Shown: piece after piece, positions 1 through 4,140 of the stretch
How positions within the stretch are numbered: position 1 is the stretch's first letter
Layout: each line of letters starts with the position of its first letter
NCBI GenBank assembly: GCA_003694775.1
Contig: RFJV01000587.1
Location: 1 to 6,569, forward strand
Length of the DNA: 6,569 nt
Direction: 5' to 3'
Source of the DNA: Chloroflexota bacterium
GTDB taxonomy: Bacteria > Chloroflexota > Anaerolineae > 4572-78 > J111
The notes under the pieces: model-generated
The model's input: only the letters and a program-made list of their open reading frames with translations
What the model was told of the DNA's origin: nothing
Database searches by the model: none
Position numbers and translations under genes: made by a program

Positions 1-620
1 CGGGTTTCGGCGGCCCGGATATAGTCGCGGGTCTTGATGTCCAGGGCCAGACTGCGGACCAGCCGGCCCACGCCGGGCGCGCCGGTAACGGCAATCGCCA
101 GAATGACCACCAGGTCTCCCTGCCCCAGGGCGGCAATGACCACCAGATAGAGGACAATCCGGGGGAAGGCAATCATGGCGTCCAGCACCTGCATGGTAAT
201 CTGGTCAATCCAGCCGCCGCGGTAGCCGGCGTTCAACCCCAAAAAGATGCCTATCGCCAGCGAGCCGAGCACACCCCAGATAGCCACACCGCCCGGTATG
301 GAGACATTTCTGCCGGGGAGGCGGGTTTTCAGCAGGATGACCTGCGTACCCTGCATAAGCCGGGAGAGAATGTCTCGCCCCAGGTGGTCGGTACCGAGCA
401 GATTCTGGGCGTTGGGAGGGCTGTTCTGGACAAAGTCGGTGGCGTTGGGGGGATAGGGTGTCCAGACCAGAGACACCAGGGCCACCACTACCCAAAAGAG
501 CACCATCGCCAGTCCAACCGTCCCGATACGCGAGTCGAAAATGATGGAGACCGATTGCCACCATCTTTGCCAGCGGGATGGTCGCGGCACAATGCCGGGA
601 GTTGATTCTGCTACAGCCAT
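1..620 (-). CDS. DppC/OppC-type ABC transporter permease, 3' part cut off by window edge
   Basis: This is one of the two membrane subunits of a Dpp/Opp-family importer, forming the substrate channel with the adjacent DppB-type subunit. I translated the frame by hand from ATG at 618-620: 206 complete codons with no stop, open at position 1. The start is supported by GGAGG at 626-630, five bases upstream. Visible features are a hydrophobic first segment at about residues 33-53, the family motif LLGTDHLGRDILSR at 74-87, the segment GYRGGWID at 132-139, AFPRIVLYLVV at 151-161, and the beginning of the cytoplasmic EAA coupling loop (DYIRAAET, 199-206) that contacts the ATPase. Family members are usually about 280-320 residues, so roughly 80-110 C-terminal residues, with the last membrane segments, are missing. 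A short stretch around residues 97-109 (KTRLPGRNVSIPG) looks like a small insertion before the second membrane segment. It starts 28 bases after the DppB-type gene ends, consistent with one operon. Family assignment is firm; the transported solute is unknown. Confidence 0.93.
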   Translation of the reverse strand, partial: MAVAESTPGIVPRPSRWQRWWQSVSIIFDSRIGTVGLAMVLFWVVVALVSLVWTPYPPNATDFVQNSPPNAQNLLGTDHLGRDILSRLMQGTQVILLKTRLPGRNVSIPGGVAIWGVLGSLAIGIFLGLNAGYRGGWIDQITMQVLDAMIAFPRIVLYLVVIAALGQGDLVVILAIAVTGAPGVGRLVRSLALDIKTRDYIRAAET

Positions 621-648
621 TGATACCTCCAGACGTAGGGGAAACGGG

Positions 649-1953
649 TCAGGCGTAACGGATGCGCGGGTTCAGTAAGGTGTACACCAGGTCGCCGACC
701 AGCCGGGTAGCCACGGCAATGACCACAGTCAGCATGGCCGCGGCCTCCACAGCGTTGTAGTCACCAAAAATGGCCGCGTCGTAAATGTACTTGCCCAGAC
801 CGGGATAGCCAAAGATGGCTTCCACCACCACCAGCCCGCCGACCAGCCAGTTGACGTGAAGCATAATGATGGTGATGGGGGCCATCAGGGCGTTGCGCAC
901 GGCATGTCGAAAAACGACCCGCCAGTACGGCATGCCTTTTAAAATCGCGGTGCGGATGTAGGGTGCGTTCATCACCTCGACCATGCTGGCGCGGGTCATC
1001 CGGGCCACATACCCCAACTCCACCGCGGTCAGGGTCAGCACGGGCAGGGCCAGCAGTTTGGGGTCTTCAAAAATGGCATCAGGCGAAAGGAAGACGGCCA
1101 CCGCGGGAAGCCATCTGAGCCAGATACCGAAAATCAAAATGAGGAACACCCCGCTGACGAACTCCGGCGTGGCCGTTGCGCCCAGGCCCAGCACGGAGAT
1201 AATCCGGTCGAGCGGTTTGCCCTCGTTGATACCGGCCAGAATGCCAAAAAAGAGGGCCAGCGGCATAATGAAGATAAAAGCCACCGCGGCCAGCACCACC
1301 GTATTCCGCACCCTGGGCCAGAGGGTAACGGAAACAGGCCGTCCGGTTTGCAGAGACAGGCCGGCATCGCCGCGCAGAAGGCCCTTGCGCAGAGGGAGGA
1401 ACTTCTGGGCGCCGTCCCGCTGTTCGGTCAGGCCGCTTTTGGTGCGGACAAACAGGGTGGCTCCTTCGCCGCGCACCCATTTGGCCGCCCGGTTTTGGGT
1501 GTCGACCCCCCAAAAGATGTCTTTACCGGTTTCCGGGTCTTTCCGCCAGATGTTATCTCCGGCGGGTTGGGGCACGGTTGAGCCGTCGGGCTGGCGCACC
1601 AACATCACCATTGCCCCGTTTTCCATTTTCCAGCGGACAAGCTGGCCGTTGACCTCGGCCCACCACTCGCCCTCTTTGGTTTGGGGGTTGGGGACAACCA
1701 CCAGCGGATAGCCGACCAACCGCCGGGCGCGCCAGTCGTTGCCGGCCAGCCAGTCGATGTATCTCAGCCAGGCCGGCTGGTCCAGGCCCAACTGGGCGCG
1801 GTAAGAAGCCCGCTGTTCCTCGGTGGAAAAAACCCCCAGAATCTTTAAGGCTACGTCGCCGCTACCGACCTCCAGCAAGACAAACAGGATAACAGAAACC
1901 AGAAGCATGGTGACAATAGTGGATAATACGCTCCGAAACAGGAATCGAGCCAT
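649..1953 (-). CDS. DppB/OppB-type ABC transporter permease with a large extracytoplasmic insert
   Basis: Membrane subunit of the Dpp/Opp-type importer, 434 residues from ATG 1953. A TTG at 1966-1968 would add five residues, but that TTG overlaps the GGAGG at 1962-1966 that lies eight bases before the ATG, so ATG 1953 is the better start. Membrane segments appear at about residues 8-31 (numbered from that ATG), 218-245, 266-288, 300-320, 355-383 and 402-427. The motif GLLRGDAGLSLQTGRPV (191-207) marks the usual end of the first periplasmic loop, and the EAA coupling loop is intact (APYIRTAILKG, 330-340, then VVFRHAVRNAL). The end, LLNPRIRYA, is typical. Ordinary family members have about 305-340 residues; the excess is an insert of about 115-120 residues between membrane segments 1 and 2, described separately. 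It follows the binding-protein gene by 82 bases and precedes the DppC-type gene by 28. Substrate class cannot be read from the sequence. Confidence 0.93.
   Translation of the reverse strand: MARFLFRSVLSTIVTMLLVSVILFVLLEVGSGDVALKILGVFSTEEQRASYRAQLGLDQPAWLRYIDWLAGNDWRARRLVGYPLVVVPNPQTKEGEWWAEVNGQLVRWKMENGAMVMLVRQPDGSTVPQPAGDNIWRKDPETGKDIFWGVDTQNRAAKWVRGEGATLFVRTKSGLTEQRDGAQKFLPLRKGLLRGDAGLSLQTGRPVSVTLWPRVRNTVVLAAVAFIFIMPLALFFGILAGINEGKPLDRIISVLGLGATATPEFVSGVFLILIFGIWLRWLPAVAVFLSPDAIFEDPKLLALPVLTLTAVELGYVARMTRASMVEVMNAPYIRTAILKGMPYWRVVFRHAVRNALMAPITIIMLHVNWLVGGLVVVEAIFGYPGLGKYIYDAAIFGDYNAVEAAAMLTVVIAVATRLVGDLVYTLLNPRIRYA
1384..1740 (-). other. Insert in DppB-type permease containing two diverged repeat units
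   Basis: This stretch encodes about residues 72-190 of the DppB-type permease (numbered from ATG 1953), between YIDWLAG and GLLRGDAG, which are nearly adjacent in ordinary family members. Topology places it outside the membrane, on the face that docks the solute-binding protein. It is hydrophilic, rich in Trp, Gly and charged residues, and reads as beta-strands and turns. Two units look alike: one from EWWAEVNGQLVRW to VRQPDG (about 1582-1668) and one from FWGVDTQNRAAKW to VRTKSG (about 1432-1515). Both fit Val, Gln, about five residues, Trp, four residues, Gly-Ala, hydrophobics, Val-Arg, three residues, Gly. The reading frame is open throughout, and the flanking permease is intact, so this is a real in-frame domain and not a frameshift artefact. 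Function is unknown; contact with the binding protein or with the cell wall are the obvious possibilities. Confidence 0.6.
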
Positions 1954-1961
1954 AAACTGAG

Positions 1962-1966
1962 CCTCC
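1962..1966 (-). promoter_or_regulatory. Ribosome binding site that decides the DppB-type start
   Basis: On the minus strand the sequence reads TTGGAGGCTCAGTTTATG. GGAGG sits eight bases before the ATG at 1951-1953. The in-frame TTG at 1966-1968 shares a base with this GGAGG, so using it as the start would place the initiation codon in the Shine-Dalgarno site itself. The upstream reverse strand before the TTG (GCGGTAAATTGGT) shows no comparable site. Confidence 0.75.
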
Positions 1967-1989
1967 AAACCAATTTACCGCGGGGAAGA

Positions 1990-2025
1990 TGGCGACAGTC
2001 GCTTCAAAATGAGCGACTGCCGCCA
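1990..2025 (-). promoter_or_regulatory. Intercistronic RNA hairpin between binding-protein and permease genes
   Basis: On the minus strand, arms at 2012-2025 and 1990-2003 can pair over 14 bp around an 8-base loop (CATTTTGA). All pairs are Watson-Crick except one G-U pair, which becomes an A-C mismatch if the plus strand is read, so the structure fits the transcribed strand. It begins 10 bases after the stop codon of the binding protein. No run of U follows (the next bases are TCTTCCCCGCGG), so it is not a standard intrinsic terminator. In other importers (for example the malE-malF interval) hairpins here protect the upstream mRNA from 3' decay and let the binding protein exceed the permeases; the same role is inferred here. 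Confidence 0.65.
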
Positions 2026-2035
2026 GAGGAAATGG

Positions 2036-3709
2036 CTATGCGTCGAGCCAGACTTCGTAGAGCAGGTCGTACTCAGTGGGGTGTGCCGAAACGTTCTTAA
2101 ACTTCTCCGGCACAATGTTCCAGACCTTCTTCCAGTAGGCGATGCCGATGGAACCCCGTTCCATCTGGATGTCTTCCAGCTTGCACATAATCTTGCGACG
2201 CTCTTCCACATCCAGAGTTCGTTCCGCCTGGCGGAGCAGAGTGGTAAACTCTTCGTCTACCCAACGGGTTTCGTTCCATTCTACCGGATTGCCGTTTTCA
2301 TCGGCTACGTAGGCCAATGGGAGAACCATTGTGCCCAGCGGGCGGTGGGTCCAGGAGGTCATTCCCAGGGGGACTTCGGTCCAGCGGTCCCAATAGCCGC
2401 TCGGCTCGGTGATGTCCAGTTCAATATCAAAGCCGGCAGGGGCGGCCATTTCTTTCAGGGCCTGAGCGTACTCCGGCTCTTCCAGGTCGTTCTTGGTAGC
2501 CAACGTCACCTTGAGGCCGTCGGGGTAGCCGGCTTCGGCCAGGAGCTGTTTGGCCCGTTCGGGGTCGTACTTGGGGATGGGCTTCTCGCAGTATTCGGGG
2601 TGGATGGGGGCCACGTGGGCATCGATACCCAGGTCGCCCTGACCAAAGTAGGCCAATTGAAGAATCTTTTCCCGGTCCTGGCACATCTTCAACGCCTGGC
2701 GAACCCGATTGTCGGACCACGGCTCCACATCGACCCGCATACGCAGGACGGTGGTCACCGCGGTGCTGGCATCGTGGACAACCATCCCCGGCATGTCCTT
2801 CAGCGCCTGCCAGTCGCTGGCCCGCGGCTGGTACATGGCGTCGACCTGCCCGGACTGCACCGCGGCCACGGCGGCATCCTTCTCCAGGGATACGTAGATA
2901 ATCTCATCCAGGTAGGGCAGGGGCTGACCATCCACGCCCTTCCGCCAGTAGTCATTACGGCGCTTGAGAACGGCCCGTTCACCCTCGGCGTATTCCTCCA
3001 GAGTAAAGGCCCCGGTCCCAATGGGCTGTTTGATGAAGTCGCCCTCAAAACTGCGATGGACAATTAGAGCCGGGTAGTGGAACAGGTGCTCCGGTACACC
3101 GATGTTCGGCTGGTCCAAATGGAGGCGGATGGTGTAGTCGTCTACCTTTTCCACGTTCTGCATACCGCCCAGGTAAGAGAGCAGGCTGAGCATGGAGGAA
3201 CCAACATCGGGATTGAGCCACTGGCTGAAGTTGAACAGCACATCATCAGCCGTCAGCTCGTCGCCATTGTTGAACTTGATACCCTTGCGCAGGTAAAGCG
3301 TCCAGGTTTTTACGTCCTCGCTGGCCTCCCATCGCTCCAGAAGGTAGGGCCGGGTGATGTTGTCCGGGCCGGTTTCGGTCAGGTATTCCCCGACCTGCCG
3401 GGCCACGTTGGCCTGCTGAACCCAGGAAAAGCGGGCCGGATGGTCAATTCTCTGCAACTGCATCGCTTTGCGGAAAGTACCGCCCCGCTTTACCGCCGCG
3501 GCGGCAGGGGCCGCCTCGGTGGCCGCGCCGCCGGCAGGGGCTTCGGGCTGGGCCGGCGCGCCGCACTGGGCGGCAATCGTCGCCGCCCCCACCGACATTC
3601 CCAGCAGGGTAGCAAAGCGAATGAACTCGCGCCGCGAGATTTTGCCGCGGCGGAGCGCGCTTTGCATATCCCAAATGGCCGGATGGACTCTCTTCTTTGA
3701 GTCAGTCAT
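2036..3709 (-). CDS. Extracellular solute-binding protein of a Dpp/Opp-type ABC importer (SBP_bac_5 family)
   Basis: Captures the solute outside the membrane and delivers it to the two permeases encoded just downstream. It has 557 residues, normal for the family. The start at ATG 3709 follows AAAGGAGG at 3716-3723. The N-terminus has SRREFIR at residues 25-31, a twin-arginine-type motif, then a hydrophobic stretch to about 47 and Cys49, followed by an Ala/Pro/Glu/Gly linker (50-73), as in surface-anchored binding proteins. The box before the cysteine is IAAQC; Gln at -1 is unusual for lipoprotein cleavage. The mature domain shows family signatures: TWTLYLRKGIKFNNGDELTA (135-154, with ADDV following), QPIGTGAF (228-235), YDPERAKQLLAEAGYPDG (381-398). 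The C-terminal lobe is rich in Trp (440, 443, 453, 478, 483, 526, 530, 554), which might serve aromatic or cation-pi ligand contacts, but the ligand cannot be deduced. A promoter lies about 170-195 bases upstream. Confidence 0.95.
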   Translation of the reverse strand: MTDSKKRVHPAIWDMQSALRRGKISRREFIRFATLLGMSVGAATIAAQCGAPAQPEAPAGGAATEAAPAAAAVKRGGTFRKAMQLQRIDHPARFSWVQQANVARQVGEYLTETGPDNITRPYLLERWEASEDVKTWTLYLRKGIKFNNGDELTADDVLFNFSQWLNPDVGSSMLSLLSYLGGMQNVEKVDDYTIRLHLDQPNIGVPEHLFHYPALIVHRSFEGDFIKQPIGTGAFTLEEYAEGERAVLKRRNDYWRKGVDGQPLPYLDEIIYVSLEKDAAVAAVQSGQVDAMYQPRASDWQALKDMPGMVVHDASTAVTTVLRMRVDVEPWSDNRVRQALKMCQDREKILQLAYFGQGDLGIDAHVAPIHPEYCEKPIPKYDPERAKQLLAEAGYPDGLKVTLATKNDLEEPEYAQALKEMAAPAGFDIELDITEPSGYWDRWTEVPLGMTSWTHRPLGTMVLPLAYVADENGNPVEWNETRWVDEEFTTLLRQAERTLDVEERRKIMCKLEDIQMERGSIGIAYWKKVWNIVPEKFKNVSAHPTEYDLLYEVWLDA

Positions 3710-3871
3710 AACTATCCTCCTTTGTGGCTAATAAGTTTCTTTGGTTTAAAAAGGGTCAGCCAGCAACATTCCCTGGATGCCGTGACGCGGGGTTTCTGCC
3801 TGCCATCCTACAACATGGTAAGACGCGGCCCAAGAGTGAGCAACAGGGGATTCGGCGGCAGAGGGATTTAC
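3710..3871 (-). promoter_or_regulatory. Leader (5' UTR) of the importer operon with weak structure near the ribosome site
   Basis: If transcription begins about seven bases after the -10 box (near 3871), the binding-protein mRNA has a leader of about 160 nt. AAAGGAGG at 3716-3723 is a near-ideal ribosome site. Just upstream, 3756-3762 and 3725-3731 can pair over 7 bp (TGGCTGA with TTAGCCA, one G-U) around a 24-base loop, ending next to the ribosome site. Another possible 5-bp pairing (GAGTG with CACTC) lies near the start of the leader. These stems are short and may be chance. I compared it by eye with known riboswitch cores, including glycine, and saw no match. Confidence 0.35.
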
Positions 3872-3877
3872 ACTCCC

Positions 3878-3906
3878 ATCATACCATAAATTCGGGGTAT
3901 ATTCAA
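3878..3906 (-). promoter_or_regulatory. Sigma70-type promoter for the importer genes
   Basis: On the minus strand: -35 TTGAAT (3901-3906), a spacer of exactly 17 bases (3884-3900), and -10 TATGAT (3878-3883). TG lies one base before the -10 box (TGGTATGAT), the extended -10 arrangement. The -35 matches the consensus at four of six positions and the -10 at five of six. The expected start is near 3871. The site lies in an AT-rich island inside otherwise GC-rich DNA and points at the binding-protein gene, suggesting that the importer can be expressed without the oxidase upstream. Confidence 0.65.
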
Positions 3907-3913
3907 ATTGAAT
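3901..3913. promoter_or_regulatory. Operator-like palindrome over the -35 box
   Basis: ATTCAA-A-TTGAAT is a perfect 6-1-6 inverted repeat whose left arm is exactly the -35 hexamer read on the other strand. A second small symmetric motif, ATTG-TAT-CAAT, lies next to it at 3912-3922. A dimeric repressor bound here would block the promoter. The regulator is not in the window. Short AT-rich palindromes also arise by chance, so this is a candidate only. Confidence 0.35.
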
Positions 3914-4011
3914 TGTATCAATATGTAGCGACCCAACCTAAAGCACAAGAGACGGACCCAGCCTTTGGCCCGGCAACGATGGATACCCGTACCGGGCACA
4001 GGTGAAAATTT

Positions 4012-4040
4012 GCAAGGGCACAGCGCCGCTGTGCCCCTAC
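4012..4040 (-). repeat. GC-rich palindromic element 1 in the oxidase-importer interval
   Basis: GGGCACAGCG (4016-4025), one centre base, CGCTGTGCCC (4027-4036) form a perfect 10-bp inverted repeat. On the minus strand the flanks extend pairing to 14 bp (GTAG with TTGC) using two G-U pairs; on the plus strand those become mismatches. The minus-strand edge TTTTTGTAGGGGC resembles the edge of element 2. It may be a dispersed intergenic palindrome, an mRNA-stabilising hairpin after the oxidase gene, or both. The bases after it (AAATTTTC) are too weak a U tract for a confident terminator call. Confidence 0.6.
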
Positions 4041-4066
4041 AAAAACGCTATTTTCAGAGGGAAATC

Positions 4067-4094
4067 TGTGGGGCGACATTAATGTCGCCCCACA
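4067..4094. repeat. GC-rich palindromic element 2, perfect 28-base palindrome
   Basis: TGTGGGGCGACATT at 4067-4080 is followed directly by its exact reverse complement at 4081-4094, giving 28 bases of perfect dyad symmetry. As RNA it would fold into a stem of about 11-12 bp closed by a small loop around ATTAAT. It lies 46 bases past the oxidase stop codon and 26 bases from element 1. No strong U tract follows on either strand, so termination is possible but not established. Similar edges to element 1 (TTTGT then GGGGC; GCCC then ATTT) suggest that the two are related copies. Confidence 0.7.
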
Positions 4095-4140
4095 AAGGTT
4101 ATTATAAACGTGGTTCCTCTACTGCACAGGCCGGAATTAT

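Larger units (their letters stand above)
3710..4140. other. 431-base intergenic region between oxidase and importer genes
   Basis: From the oxidase side it holds about 46 AT-leaning bases, palindrome 2, a 26-base AT-rich spacer, palindrome 1, about 105 bases with no clear signal (3907-4011), the promoter with its operator-like palindrome, and the leader. The open frames across it have no ribosome site, no recognisable protein family, and run through the palindromes or promoter, so I call no gene here. Confidence 0.7.

Noticed and set aside
205..564. A 119-codon minus-strand frame
   Set aside because: It is out of frame with the DppC-type gene, which covers the same bases and has the family motifs; that gene has no stop within the window and is easily overlooked.
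2009..3067. A 352-codon plus-strand frame opposite the binding-protein gene
   Set aside because: It is antisense to a well-supported gene, resembles no family, begins inside the intercistronic hairpin and has no ribosome site.
3710..3871. Riboswitch in the importer leader
   Set aside because: The length would allow one and a glycine-type sensor would suit the context, but I could not find the conserved core or strong stems of any class I know.
3724..4005. A 93-codon plus-strand frame starting with GTG in the intergenic region
   Set aside because: No ribosome site, no family resemblance, and it runs through the promoter and operator-like palindrome of the opposite strand.
4067..4094. Intrinsic terminator for the oxidase gene
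   Set aside because: The stem is excellent but no U tract follows on the minus strand (GATTTCCC), so I list it as a palindrome and not as a terminator.
4012..4094. CRISPR-like or insertion-sequence end repeats
   Set aside because: Only two units that differ in their centres, no regular spacers, no transposase frame and no target duplication visible.
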